Origin: Epinephelus fuscoguttatus | Lineage: Eukaryota > Chordata > Actinopteri > Perciformes > Serranidae | Length of the DNA: 64,000 bases | Assembly: GCF_011397635.1 (NCBI RefSeq) | Contig: NC_064753.1 | Coordinates: forward strand, 33,194,322-33,258,321 | Direction: 5' to 3' | Part shown: positions 23,738 to 37,683 of the stretch, in pieces | Layout: every line of letters starts with the position of its first letter | Position numbering within the stretch: position 1 is the stretch's first letter | Position numbers and translations under genes: made by a program | Notes under the pieces: generated by a model | Database searches by the model: none | What the model was told of the DNA's origin: nothing | Seen by the model: the letters and a program-made list of their open reading frames with translations, nothing else

Positions 23738-23743
23738 AATAAA
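23738..23743 (+). terminator. Candidate poly(A) signal of gpa33
   Basis: AATAAA about 410 bp past the gpa33 stop codon; an ATTAAA lies nearby at about 23710. The usage cannot be judged from sequence alone. Confidence 0.4.
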
Positions 23744-23928
23744 GAAATTTCCACTATAAATTAATGCAGAAGAAGCACAAATCGGTGCAGAAAAATACCA
23801 CCAGAATCCAGGAAATTAAGTCGTTGATACCAAAATGTCCTACCCTTTAATGAAGTGGGGGGCACTTCATATATACCACCCCCCAAATGTTGAAATGAAA
23901 CCTACCCCCTTGTGTGTTTTAAACAGGA

Positions 23929-24286
23929 GCCCTGTTTTCACCGAACGCTTTTGGTATGGTACCTTTGGAACCAAAAGTAATCCTTCAGACTTGGTAACTA
24001 GACCCTAGCATTTCCACCGCAAACAGTGTGGGTGGGGTTGTTGTCGCTCTCTGCTGTCGCTCACTGCTCCATCCAGCTCCGTATTTCCTCATTACCGGTG
24101 ACACACATGGAAGTATGCGCTACCTTTTAGTACCAGATCTGTGAGCTAGGTACCCCAACAGAGGGGGGACCAAAAATGGGGACATACAAAATGGTTCCAT
24201 TGGTACCATCCACAGCTTCTCACAGTGGAAACTTGAAAAAGCTCACCGAACTCAATCGTACCGTACTGCTCGGTGGGAACAAGGCT
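23929..24286. mobile_element. Short internally deleted DNA transposon (GGTACC-rich), copy A
   Basis: Starts GCCCTGTTTTCACCGAACGC and ends ..GGTGGGAACAAGGCT, roughly inverted termini. The internal text GGTATGGTACCTTTGGAACC and CATTTCCACCGCAAACAGT is shared with the longer copy at 33057-33907. It is probably a non-autonomous hAT-like family. Confidence 0.6.
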
Positions 24287-24289
24287 AGG

Positions 24290-26775
24290 GAGTAAGTTGG
24301 TGAGGTCAACAGTTACAAACTAATCCAAAAATTAGGTGGCATTTTATCTTTAGATTTGATATGTTGGCATTATTACATAAGAATGCCAGGCCTTATTATG
24401 TCTGTCTCTGTTTGTCTTGATTTTAGATGACTCTAGCTGTCGGGTGAAACTGTTGGTAGTTTGTTGCTTTAGGAAGCTACCTCCGCACTACAGAACAGGG
24501 CTTTAGATTTGTGTCTTTGTTTATGCTTGATAGAGTCATTTTTGTTTATATACTGTCTATCTTTGTACAGGAACATATGTTAAACCAGTTTTAATGTCCT
24601 CTCTGGTTGGTGCTATCATGTTTTCTGCACCATGATTTTCTAGAAAGTAGAACTAAAACTTCCTCTTCCTCTCTTTTTTTAAAATCTTAAATGAATATAA
24701 CAATGTCAATGCAGTAGGCCAGTGATGCTAGGCTTAGGTCCCGCAGGCCTAATGTGGCACACGATAGCGTGCCGGGGGCCAGCTGACCATTTTCAAATTC
24801 ACAATAAAAATAAATTGATGCACAACAAGAATTGTTGGCACTTTGAATGCAGATAAGATTCCAGAGTGCATAAACGCGCGTCAATATAGAGCATGTTTCT
24901 AAAAAAAAAGTGCCAGGGGAGGATCCACCAAACCCCACATTAGAGGTCTGATCTAATTGCTGTGACTGGATTTACATCATTTATTAATTTTATCAGATAA
25001 ATATTATTACTGTTTGTATATTAACTGGCCCCTAGCCTCCTGCAAAGGAAGCTGAGTATCCCTCAGTGGGATATATAACCTCTTTATGCTGTACGACCCT
25101 CAAATATGTTTTTAATTATGTCGAATTGTTTTAAAAAGAGATTTCTGTTGAAATGAAATGCAATGGAATATGCAAAAATAAACTTTTTTATTATTATCTT
25201 AGCAATTGTAAAAGCTTTACACTGGGGTTTATGTTGTGAAATATTGTAATGCATTCCATTAATGAAATGTGCTGTAAAAAAAATAATGCTGAAATAAAGT
25301 GAACAAAACTGTTTCTTGTAACTGTATGAATCCTGAACACTAGATGGCAACATTACACCTCCCAACAACTGAAGTTTCATATGATTACAATTAGTCCTGG
25401 GCATACATGTGGAGCACAACGGAAATATATTTCTATTTGTAGAAGCACCAATTGTTGTATAGATAGTTGTTATTTGGGGGATTCATTCACATCTTAAACT
25501 TTCCCCTCCATCACCTCCACCATCCATTGTCTCATTGTCTCTGGAAATAGCTCCCAGGCCCCCCTCACCACTCTGCTGTGTAAAGTTACACAACTACTCA
25601 ACTAGTACCGGATATGTAGTCATTTGAGCTTCAAAATAAAATAACAAAAAAAAAAATCTGCCCAAAATATATTTCAGGTCTTCTGCTACATTATGAACAA
25701 TCCAGACATCTCAGGTCATCTCAGACAGGTCTGGTCAGCTTTCTGTCTCCAGAGTCAAAACTAAACATGGAGAGGGAGCATTCAGTTTTTATGCTCCATA
25801 TAACCAGAACACACTCACAGAAAACTGCAGGTCCGCTGCAACTCTTTTAATTAAGGCTGAAGACTTTTATGTTTGCCCCTTTTATTAAATCAAATACTCG
25901 ATCATGTCTTACACTTTTATTCTTATAGTATCTGACATGGTCATAGTCTGTTTTAACTTGTTTTTATTTCTCTTGGCTCTTTAATGGATCTTTTTAATTG
26001 TATTTAAATGTTATTTTATAGTGTGTTTCTTTTGCACTTTTTAGGTCTATGTAGAACATGTGAACTGCCATGTTGCTGAAATAAATAAACTTCCCCTGCC
26101 TTAAAAAATATGACAAGCCATCAGTGTGCGTTATTCTTTTCAGTGATAGTAGAAGCAGATACTGATATTTTTAACTTTACCCATAGGTCAGCCTTAAAAA
26201 GCTACTACTACTCATTAAGAATGTTGGCCTCATTATTTTGAAATGTTCAATATTTCAGTTGTTCAGCTTTTATTCCAGTATGGTGTTTAGTTCTGTGCCC
26301 AAAGTCTTTGTAGAATGGGTATGTTAACTATATGAATATATCATTTGATTTGAATGGAATGTGTCTTTATTTGTATATTACACATAAGTAGGCTAACTGG
26401 CTAAGTCGTACTTGCCATCAGATTAATGCAATATAAACTAGAGCATTTGATTCAGTTTTCAGACTGGTTTTATTTCACTAGCAAAATATAAGCAGACTAT
26501 AGCAACACTAGGACCCATGTCGTGCACTCAGCAAATAGTCTTGCTCTTTGTGTCTTGCTGTAGCCTAATGTCTAGGTATCTGTTAATTAATGGTGATGTA
26601 GACAGCTTACCAGAGCAATGAATGAGTGACTCTGAAATAATGTATTATTAATTATCATTGTATTGTATTATTAATCAAAACTAAAGGAACTTTGCAGGTA
26701 TTTCAAAAATATACTTCTGCAGGCACCATTGCAGTAACAGTATTGGCCAGCGAGTTATGGTGAAATGATGCCAAA
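24290..26775. other. Intergenic, gpa33 to ildr2, no gene seen
   Basis: Mostly A/T-rich non-coding DNA. The part 24700-25080 (GGCACACGATAGCGTGCCGG, GGAAGCTGAGTATCCC) resembles an old decayed DNA transposon. Short frames at 24687-24938 and 25084-25419 on the minus strand have no recognised similarity. Confidence 0.4.
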
Positions 26776-26779
26776 AACT

Positions 26780-27230
26780 TGTAAAGCTCAACATGGTCTA
26801 ATCCCCAGTTATATAGCTGAGCTTCTGACTACCTATATGCTCCAAGTCGTGACCTCAGATCCCCAAGCCTACCCTCCCTAGTGGTTCCTAGAAGGAGGTT
26901 GGTAACTAAAGTTGACCACCAAGGCCCTGAGGCTCTGGAGCTGTCTGCCTGAGGAGATGAGGCTGGCTAGCCCATTACCCATTTTTAAATCATTGCTTAA
27001 AACATATTTTTATAGGAAAGCTTTCCCTTTTAGTGCCTGATTTGTAATTTTTGATTTGTGTTTTATTTCCCTTTGTTCTATTTTTGCCTCTGTGCACACA
27101 ATTTTTCTCAGCTCATAATATTTTTAAAACAAATATTGCATTGTTATTGCTGTCTTATTTTCGTGCACTTTGTGAAGCAAAGTGCTATACAAAAAATTAG
27201 ATAATCAAATTCTTAATTAATAAATGCTAA
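26780..27230 (+). mobile_element. L2/Rex1-like LINE 3' fragment
   Basis: The plus strand reads (with frame breaks) LIPSYIAELLTTYMLQV, followed by sequence for the usual proline-rich and ALEL/LPEEMRLA-type segments and the tail GTGAAGCAAAGTGCTATAC at about 27172. It is a truncated, decayed copy. Confidence 0.6.
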
Positions 27231-27341
27231 TAATAATACCACTACTACTACTAATAATAATACTAATAATTATAATAATGACAATGACAACAACAATAAT
27301 AATACTAATAATACTTATACTAATATTAATACTACTACGAC

Positions 27342-27346
27342 TATTA

Positions 27347-27391
<45 letters not shown>
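27342..27391. repeat. (ATT)n microsatellite
   Basis: About sixteen ATT units preceded by an impure A/T triplet stretch from 27220, upstream of ildr2. Confidence 0.95.
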
Positions 27392-27393
<2 letters not shown>

Positions 27394-27482
27394 AAAGCTT
27401 ACACTTCAGTAGAACACAGGTCGTAATTTTCCCTCAAACCTTGGAAACACTTGTTTTTTCATTTACGTCCTGCCAACAAAGC

Positions 27483-27685
27483 TTTTATTTGGAAAGCCCG
27501 TACCGGAAATTGTGAGTTTTATTTTGACGAACTTGACGCAGGTCCGCTGTGGTCCTGCTGAGCGCGCGCCGCGGTCCCGTTATGTGCCAGTTAACTGCAA
27601 ACACCGTCCAGGGATGAGACGGAGGAGAAAACAAGACGGCAGTCACCAGAAAACTTTCAGGGAAATCACCTGCAGGACTTGGACA
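27483..27685 (+). promoter_or_regulatory. Probable promoter/5' untranslated region of ildr2
   Basis: A short CpG-rich stretch, including GAGCGCGCGCCGCGGTCC at about 27559-27576, stands out from A/T-rich surroundings just before ildr2 exon 1. No TATA box is evident. It also holds an upstream in-frame ATG at 27614. Confidence 0.45.
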
Positions 27686-30513
27686 ATGTGTTTGTTGCCG
27701 AAGTGGTGGATTTTTATCGTTTGCCTGACAGGTAAGAGAAGGGATAAAAAACAAGGAGTCCACTCTGTTGGTGGTGTAACAGGTTGTTTAACTCAGATGT
27801 TTGGAGAAACAGTAAGATAGCGTCAAGACAGAGCCTGTACGGACACATTCAGCATTTAGACTTTCTGTCCCATATTGATATTAATGTTTTGAAAGATGAA
27901 CGTTGTGTATTCTTCCTTAGCACACCAAGGTTCGGTTCATCTTGCCGAAGCTGCACTATTTCACACAGAAAAGTATAAAAGTAAGTGATGCTAAGTTACA
28001 GCTCGGTGCTCTGTGGTATGCTAGCAGTGCTGAAGTCAACTGTTAATTAACGGTAGTCATGTGTGAGTGATCCGAGCAGGAGCTTTGAGGCTTGTGGATC
28101 AGAGGGTCTAACTTCTGACAGATTCAACTGGGTGCTTCAGTGAAATGACACTTTACCACTTAATGTAGGTCGACTTAGTGAAGGAAAGATTTCTACATAG
28201 CACTGCAGATGCATGTAAAGCCATGGATGATTATGATCCAGAGATGATCATGGGTAAAGTTAGATAAAACGTGATGATCCCCAGGAGGGAGATTTAACAT
28301 CACATAGTTATATTATAGAAAATAATACAGATAATCAAATTATTTATATTAATTTAATGTATTTAATTATATTTTGATATAAATACATAAAATATGTATG
28401 AAAATACCTCATAATACAGCTGTACTGTTATGTTACAAAGACAGTGACAGACATTAAAAAGTAACACAACATATACACCTGCACCCTTTGATCATTCCTC
28501 AAACCTGACCTTTCCCGACCCCATGGGTCTTTCTCTAAATTCTACTATACCAATATGTAGAGTAAAAATTAAGACAAAATACAAATACCAATTCATACCA
28601 TTCTTCTAGTTAAGTTGAGTGCCCCCTTCCGAGCCTCAAGCATGATATATCCTGCCCCTTCATCCTAGCAACAGAGAGCTCCACAGATAAAATTTCTATT
28701 AAAGAGTATTTCCACTGCAGTGCATGCTGATAACCGTATCTTTCTTTCAGTGTGATTAAAGTTCGGCCCTGAATCATCATTGAGTAGCATACATGCTGGA
28801 GAGCAGTCAATCTAAACGCCAAAAATTTCAGATAGGCCTTTTGTTATTTGTTAAAATCCTGAAATGTCTCCAAGCAATGTATACCCGAATTATACCTTTG
28901 ATTATACATTGTATTTTGGAGCTTCCGGATGTTCTACATACTGTATACATAGACACTGTAGCTGAAACATTTGTCAAATAATCAATTAGTTGATCAACAT
29001 CCTTGGAATCTGCAACTTTTTTGATAGTCATTAATCATTCTTTTTAAAGCAAAAAATGGCTCAAATGTACTGGGTCCTGCTTCTCAAATGTGCACATTTT
29101 CTGGTTCCCTTGGTCTTAAATGATTGTAAACTACATATTTTTTGGTTTTGGGCTGTTGGTTTGAAAATGCAAAACATTTTAAGGTTATATTAGATGATAT
29201 GTAGGTGCATTGTTCTAATAACTATAATGAAATAAACCATAACAGGAAAACATTATAAATACGATATGATAATTATGCAATACATATGCAACAGGAGCAA
29301 TAGCATCATACAATATACTGTATACTAAAGTCATTCAGTATACTACAGTGGCATCTGGGCCAATTGTTGCACATTTAATAATGGGTTTCTTTAAGTAGTG
29401 TCATTTTTCATTAAACAAAATGCATTCTTAAAGGCACATAACACATCCATCTCCATGAAAAGAAAAGCAGGTGCAATGACAGATCAGTGAAATATCTGTA
29501 ATTTTTGTTTTAAATTATTCTCCCTACACAAAAGCAGATTAATCAAGGCAGCAATATTTGTTACTGCTACTCAAATCTCTCAAACATTCTCAGCAAGGCT
29601 CCTCTGTCCAATGTTACAACAGTAACTATCTTTCCCCTCCTCCTCCTGCTTTCATTTTCTCCTCTGGAGGTGGCTGCCTCTGAAAACCAATAAAGCCCGG
29701 ATCGCCCTTCAGCCTGTGATCTCAGGAAGACCAGCCTCCTGACTTTTTTTGTTCCAGTTCTCAGAAGTCTCAGAGAAATGTTCTCCCTGAGGAGTTTATG
29801 TTTAAGTCAGCTTTTGTCTTGGTCTGAGTTGCTGCTTCTACTTCCAGAACTCACAACAATCCAGGCCAAACTTTTACTGTAAAACAATATGGCTTCAGAA
29901 TCAGGTGACTCACAGAATTCAGATTAATTGATGTGAAAAATAAAAGCGCAAAAGTATCATGCAGTGTGCATAGACAGTATCTAAAGGCTTTAACTGCTAA
30001 AAGTTTTATTTTTTAAATTTACGAAGTGTAAACTGACCTTACAGTAGCCTACTGAACAGCAAACAACTTAAAGGGGAGATTCATGTCCTGTGATTTTATT
30101 TACAATAATTTAGAAAAGAGAAATCAGCAAATCCTCACATCTGAGAGGGTAGAACCAGCTAATGTAGTCGATTAATTATCTGTCAATCAGCTAATCGATC
30201 GGCTGTGATGTTTTTTAATCAAGAGAAGTGTCAGTATATGCTCTTGTAAAAGTCTGTAAACAGCCAAGAACAGATAGTCTTGGTGAACATAACATCGTGC
30301 TAGATGTCGTTTGTTGGTGTTCTTGATGAAATCTGTCGGTTCTCGGACACCAGGTGAGGGTGTTCAGTCAGATTCACTCTCAGTAATAAAAAGAAAACAA
30401 AACTCCTCCAACAGGCCTGGTCTGGATTAAGTGAAGCCGCCCCCCTCTCATCCCTCATCTCATCCCTGCTCACTGGTCCGGTTCAGTAACACCTCCTCCC
30501 ACTGCTTAGCCTG

Positions 30514-30569
<56 letters not shown>

Positions 30570-33500
30570 CACCAGCATGCACAGATGTTTCTGGGTGTGT
30601 GGGGGTGTGTTTTCTCACATGGACACCTCTCTGGTGTGTGTTGCTGTTGAATTGCTGAGCTGGAGCTCCTGGTCGTCATGTGACCCGGATTCAACTCTGC
30701 TCACAGTCAGGTTTCACCAAGTAGAAGCAAGTCAACACAGCCTTGTTTTTCTGCCATTCATTTCATTCCAGCTAAAAGGAAAATAAAAAATAAGTAAAGG
30801 TATTTCTTGTTAGTGTTCATCCCGTCATGTCACTACCTGTTTTTGGGAAAGGGAGGTGATGCTGTGTATGACTCAGTCAGGGGTGCCTGTGATTTGTCAG
30901 GTATTTTTATTCTTAAATTGAGCAAACGGATACATGTGTTTCCTTAAGCCTGGACTTAGCATCTGAATCATCGTGTGTTGCTGTCTGCTGATGTAGTCCT
31001 GGAATCCCCCTCATTACACATTCACAGTTATTACTGAAACCTGTTTTAGCTGGCAGATCTGTGGTGTTTGTATAAGCTGGAGGTTTTCAAAGACACTGTG
31101 TCCCAACAACAACAGATTGGCACCAATAACAGTATTCTGATTTATTTATGAGTAGTTCCTGTTTGCAGTGTCCCCATGGATATCCAAACAACAATCACTG
31201 GAGTATTGTAATACTATAGAAAACTTATCTCCTCATCCTCCCACAGATGTCCTCCCTCTCCGTTGCTTGGGGGTTCACGTGTTTGTGAGAGACGAGAAGA
31301 GGTATGCTGTGTTGTTCCAGTCGGTGGTTCTGCCGTGTCATTACAACACCGTGTCCACCCAGACCCCTGTGGTGCAGTGGGTCTACAAGTCATACTGTAG
31401 GGACCGCACGCGGGATTCCTTCAACTTCGCCGACAGCCTGAGCAGAGGCCAGGGAGGAGGTGGGCTGACAGGTGGAACCAGAGGAGTCGCTGGAGGGTAC
31501 GAGACGGGGATGACGGCGAGCTACCTCGACTGCGCTGACAGCAGCCGGACGGTCCGAACTGTGGCCTCCATCTCTGGCTCCTCGATCACACTGTCAGAGT
31601 ACTACAAGAGCAGAGACATCTCCATCATCAACAGTAAGATTTATGTGGCACTATTTGCACCTCTGGTTCTGTTTCTCTGATATCCATGCTAATAGTTATC
31701 TTGAATCTTTTCTTTACAAATCACTCAGCAGCTGTGTAGCAAAGTCAACACATTTCTTTTAGAGCAATGGGCTGAATTTTAGCTCACCGGCTTTAGATGG
31801 AATTTCTCTTCATCTGCTTGTAGTTTGCAGGTTGTGCTGGAGAATTATTGAGGCCAAATACTGTGGACATGTGATGGCTGAAACAGCCCGCCGTATAGGA
31901 TTAGCTTTTCATTCAGTGTATCACAATGTGCTTTTTACAGAAGCAGAAAATGTAGTGAAATATACATTGGAAAAAACAACAAAGACATTGAAGGAAAAAC
32001 ATATGACACAAATATAAATATAGAGCAGCATTATGAAACTAACTTGAAAGCATTTTCTTAGTTTCGGTTTAATGGTCTGTTTTTTGCAGTGTCCACTTGG
32101 TTCATAAAAGAAAAAAGCAGCCTCTCTGGTTCTTTTGTAACATATTGATCCAAACTAATGTTCTTATTTCTTCTCCTGCCAAGCCTGGCAAGTTTTATGC
32201 AAGCCGTAAATTGGAGCACTGGCCCAACCTGACCACACATTCCTGATTTAGTGCCCAGCATGAAGTCAGTGAGATTCTGCACACATATAGTTGAGGGTGA
32301 GGCCTTACTGAAAACCTTTAGAGCTTTCAGAACAATCAGATTACATAACACAGAAATAATAAGTACATGACCACCAGTAGCGGTTGTTTGCCCACTCCAC
32401 AGTTTGGCATGAGAAGAAAAGAGTTTGATATTAGACGTTAGAGACGGGGAGGTTGATTCTGAGGGATACAAAAAAGGCAAAACTCACCATCCATCCAGTC
32501 AGGAATTACTAATCAACCAAGTGTGAAGTTTGGCTTGTACATAAATAGAAAGTGCCCCAAATTCTGCAGTTAAAGCATGTGAGAAGTATAATAGATAACC
32601 ATTGCCAAATGTATCTCAATAACAATCCTAAAATGGAATTATACATTTAGTCTCAATAAAAGCATTTAGATTGTAAAACTGAACTTTTTACATATATTTA
32701 CATATGATTTTCTAACACTACCTTCATAGATATGTTGGTATTGGCTAGGGTTGCAGTGATATACTGGTTTTAAGGTATACCATGATATAAAAGTTAGCGG
32801 ATATCATACTGTGTCTGTTGCTGTAATATTGAAAAAAATGCAACTGTAATAAAAATCTTTATTTTTATTACAGTTTATTTTAGTTGTGTTCAAAGGGGAG
32901 ACTTTTTAAACATACTTTCATTAACAAAATGGTTTCAAGTTTTAATTATAGTAATAAAACGCTTGTTCGACCAAAAATAACCCCTCTGTTTTCATCTGGT
33001 CATTCTATCATATCGTCAAAATCTCATACCGTTGCAGTATTGGCACCCAACGGTAAAACTGCATTTCCACCAAACACTTTTGGTATGGTACCTTTGGAAC
33101 CAAAAGTAACCCTTCAAACATGGTACCTAGACCTTAGGTGTGCTTAGCGTTTCCACCGCAAACAGTACCCTTGAATTGTTGTCACTCACCGCTCCGTCCA
33201 GCACTCACTGTATTTCCTCATCACCAGTAACACAGAGGGAAGTCTGCACCTCATTTATCGTCCACAGAACGGTGTTGCACGCAGACATTTTCAGGACAAA
33301 ATAAACAGGCTGCAGTGAGAGTCTCTCTCCATGGGATTTTTAAAAATAGTGGGTTTGTGCATTTAGTTTTTAGTTTGTTATTTTGGGGGTTTAGTGTTGT
33401 CAGAGCCCGCAGGAATGATGCTCCGACACACCTTTTTTGTTCACATAACCCACCTGAAATTCATATATGTCTTTCAACACTTCAAGATCCATTCATAACT

Positions 33501-36500
33501 AAAAGTGTATGTCATAAAAAAATAAAGTGATAGTCAAAGTTGTCGTATGGAATAAAGTTAAGGTTACACCTTAAAAGTCGTCGGCAGTTAGCCCGACAAA
33601 TTAAATTATTTTTTCCTCCGACTACAGCTGTTGTTAGAGGCGGCAAAACATCCTTTATTTTATAGTCACAGTCTACTAATGAAACTCTGCACGGTATGAA
33701 CAGTGGTTACACGAGCCTCAGAGACAGCCACAGCTCAGTGCTGAGCAGACTGACCACGCTAGGTACCCCAACAGAGCGGTGACCAAAAATGGGGATGGGT
33801 ATGGAACGATTTGATTGGTACCATCCACAACTTTTCACACTGGAAACGGAAAAAAAGCTTACTGAACTGAACTGAACTGAACTGTACCTCTCAATGGAAA
33901 CAGGGCTTAAGTCAACTGATATGTAACACAAAATTGCTGAGAATGTGTGAAGAGTACTAAAATTTTACATGTACATGGTATTTTGAGCCCTGGCCTCAGT
34001 AATTCAATATTGGCAGTAACCTGTCAGTTGCCTTGATGTTTAATCTCTGTGTTGCCTGTTTCTTGGCAACAGAAAGGGGAGCTCCTGCTTCCCCACATGG
34101 CCATGAGTGTATTAAGTATTGCTATAATCACTTGGTCAATGCTTACTATTTATTTTATCAAGATATTGAGTTGATGTTAGTAGTTGTATCAGTTACACCC
34201 TTGTATGTGCTGCAGTCACAGAAATAACAATGTTCTTGATATCATCTGTTAAAACTGTGGGGTGTTCCCTGCTGTCATGAATGATTGTGAATTTTTAAAG
34301 CATTGATGCTACCCTTGCTACCCTTAAAAAAGACTGTTAGCTCAAGTGAACACAATTAAATCTCTCCTGCTAATAATGGCAGTAGTGTAACAAAATATTG
34401 CACCAGTTTACCGCAGTTTAGCCACAGGAGTTCATACTTATGTATGCATGATCCCCCTTATCCTCAGTCCTACATTACTGTCTTACTATCATGTCATTTG
34501 AGGATCATCTTAGGGACACTACTGTGCTTGTTGAAGACAGAGAGGTAGCCTTGTTTGCAGGCCTCAGATTTATGGAGCTCTAACTCTAGCCGCAGAATCA
34601 ACCTTCTCTTCACCAGCCAGGGACACAGACAAAAGAAAGGGGTTTCATGCTGTCCTCTCATTCATCCTGACCTCTAACTCTGTCTCTCTGATGTACTTCA
34701 ATGTCCCGCTTTTATTTCCCCTCTCTAGATCTCTCTCCACATCCCACCAACCACACACGCATTTCTCGCTGTAAGGCTTTTCTTTCACTTAGTCTTTTCT
34801 CTTTTTCTGTCCCACTCCACCTCCTGTCCCGAGACAGGTCAGGACAGCAATGTTAAAATGGACAAAAAAAAAGCAAGAGCTTGAACTTTGTTGCCTTTAG
34901 AGACGCTCAGTCACCCAGACTCATGTAATCCTATTCAGGGTCACAGCAAGTCTGTCCCAGCATGCACTGGGCAGAGGTGGGGGAGTTCTGTTAATCACAT
35001 GGCTAACCCAGAAAAAACCAACACACTGACTTGTGCTTATGGTCCTTTAAAAGTTCGCAGTCCAACTGACTTGCATGTCTTTGGAGTGTGTGACCCATAC
35101 ACTATAAAATTGTATGCTGAATGAGTGGAGCTGTGTTAAAATAGAGACAGTAACAGTGGTGCAGGCTGGTCAGCCTGTCTCTCCTCTCCCTTCCTTGGCT
35201 AACAGGAAAAGGAAGTGAATTATACAACCCTATTTCCTGCCTGCTATGTTTTCATGTCTGACCACCTCACAATGGAGTCAGCAGCCCAGTTTTGTGTTAT
35301 TTGTATATTGGATTCACGGGCAAAGCTATATTTAAACTGTTTTTAAGGCTTTTCCATGAAAATGACTAATTTCATGCATTATTTTGACCAAGTTATCACA
35401 AATACACTTTGTGGCCAAAAGTATGTGGGCAACATTGTCCAGTTTTTCATCGCTAGTCTGGTTTTCTGAGTTTGCTGTGGAAGAACTTGACATCATCAAA
35501 CCATGTGACCACTGACTGTATATAAAGATGGACAATGCATCTCCACTTCCTTCCACTGTACACAAATGAAGCCAAAATATCAGATATGGCTGCTGCCATC
35601 TTGTGCTGGTGATGTCATTTGAAGCTTGTTGGTGAAGATTCTCAGTCATCCAGGTCATGGTAATCTTAAGTGCTGTAAAGTAGGAAACTGGACTTGCTTG
35701 AGTTTCTTGAAGATGTCCTTACAGACTGGTCTGACTCTGTAAGGGCACACACCTACACAGGGTTTAAAGCCTGCAACTCTGCACCAGTCCATCAGAACTG
35801 AAGAAACCTCTTGGATGAGAAACGTCTTGAAGAAACACAAGCAAGTTCACTTGCTTACGATATAGCACTTAAGGTCATTTGGAGCTGGTGTCTGTACAGT
35901 AGCGATTCCTATGTTATAAAGTACCCACCGTTTTACCAGTGCAGGCAGCACCACTGATTGCAAGCACACCAATTGGCACACACAGCTGTCAATCATGACA
36001 TCAAACCCGCTTTCTATAGCATCAAACAACTAGTTATAACGTATCAAAAAATTAAAACTTAGAAATATATTTGACGTGTTATTTGGTTTTTAGTTTGGAC
36101 CATGTCTCATCCGCTAACATAGAGGTGGTGGGGTTTATGACCTGAACTACAGTCAGCTACCAGGTAGCGATCAGGATGTTTTTGCTTCCCTTATGGGGAG
36201 CTGTCATGTCGTCCATCTTTATTATACAGTCTATGCCTGTGACTGTGAGCCAAGCCGTATCACCCAACACCAATGGTCGCCCTCACAAATGCTCTAGTAG
36301 CTGGGAGCAAATCCCTGCAACGAGGTTCCAGAATCTTGTGGGAAATCTTCCCAGATAAGAAGAGTGGAGGCTGGTAAAGCAGCAGATAAATACCAGTGGT
36401 TTTGAAATGAGATGAACAATGATTTGGGTTTCCATATAATTTTTGACATTTAGTGTCTCCAAGTGTGTATCCGAATTGTCAGGAGTCAGCACCAAAAAAA

Positions 36501-37634
36501 TCCACCATTTGCATGCTTTTGAAAATGCATGTTGAAAGAAGAAAAATACGTTTTTATATTGCTACCATGTTCATTTACCCTGTTGTCTTTGATGGTTTCT
36601 TTTCACCCCCAGCAGTGTAACAGTGAGGTTACGGCTCTATGGTTACATCTATTTTCAGGGGTACAGACAACAATTAATAAAGAGAATACAAGAAATGACA
36701 TTATTGCATTTTTTTTCAAACGTGAAGCATTCATACAACAGAGGGGCAGTTTGGGAGGATTTTGTTTCACATCATCTTCTTTTTTTCTTCTGCAGAGGCA
36801 GACTTGCGCATAGGAGAGGTCCAGTGGGGCGACAGTGGAGTTTACATCTGTAAAGTGATCATATCTGATGATCTAGAGGGACAGAATGAAGCCTCTGTGG
36901 AGCTGCTGGTTCTTGGTAAGGTCACACTTCTCTCCCAACATGCCTATTGTGCAGATTTGTTTCCAGTTTTGGTTCAAGCTCTGGCAGATTCATCATTGTT
37001 AAACTTTGACCTGCAAATTTACATGACTCACCAATTTAAACAATGTGTTATTGAGTCATTGATTCTAGTGGTGTCCAATCAGCTTGTAGATGTAATCAGA
37101 CTTCATGCTGCAGTATCTCTGACCAGCACTGTACAGTGTAAACTGTGTGTAATTAATCACAAAATAAATTGAATTTTTCTACGAGCTGCTGTTACATAAC
37201 ACGGCCTTATAAGCTGGCCTATTCATCACAGACAGCACAACACAGGCTCATTAACGAGTAGATTTATAACAAACAGTGGCACTTCTTGGGCAGTCTGGCC
37301 TAATCTGTACTCATAGCAACTGCATTCACTCATACTGTACGTTGACAGGAAGGTTTTGAAACTCAGTTAGTGCAGAATAGTTACCACTTGTTTGAGTGTT
37401 TGACATGCTCCTTAATTCTGTGTGTGTGTGTGTGCGTGTGTGATCAGTGTGTCCCATGTTGTTGAATATTCTGCAGTGTGTTGTATCTTTACAGTGACAA
37501 TGTACTTGTCTGTGTTCAGTCACAAATGTTACCATAGCAACGGCTGAGAGGCTATGTGGCTCTTGGTGCTCTAAATACTCCTCGGCTGAACTTTTGTTTG
37601 GTTGGCACTCAGAGACTTATGTGTATGCACAGAA

Positions 37635-37683
<49 letters not shown>

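Noticed and set aside
32058-32480. 140-codon minus-strand frame in ildr2 intron 2
   Set aside because: No recognised domain and no splice or promoter context; length alone is compatible with chance in this much DNA.
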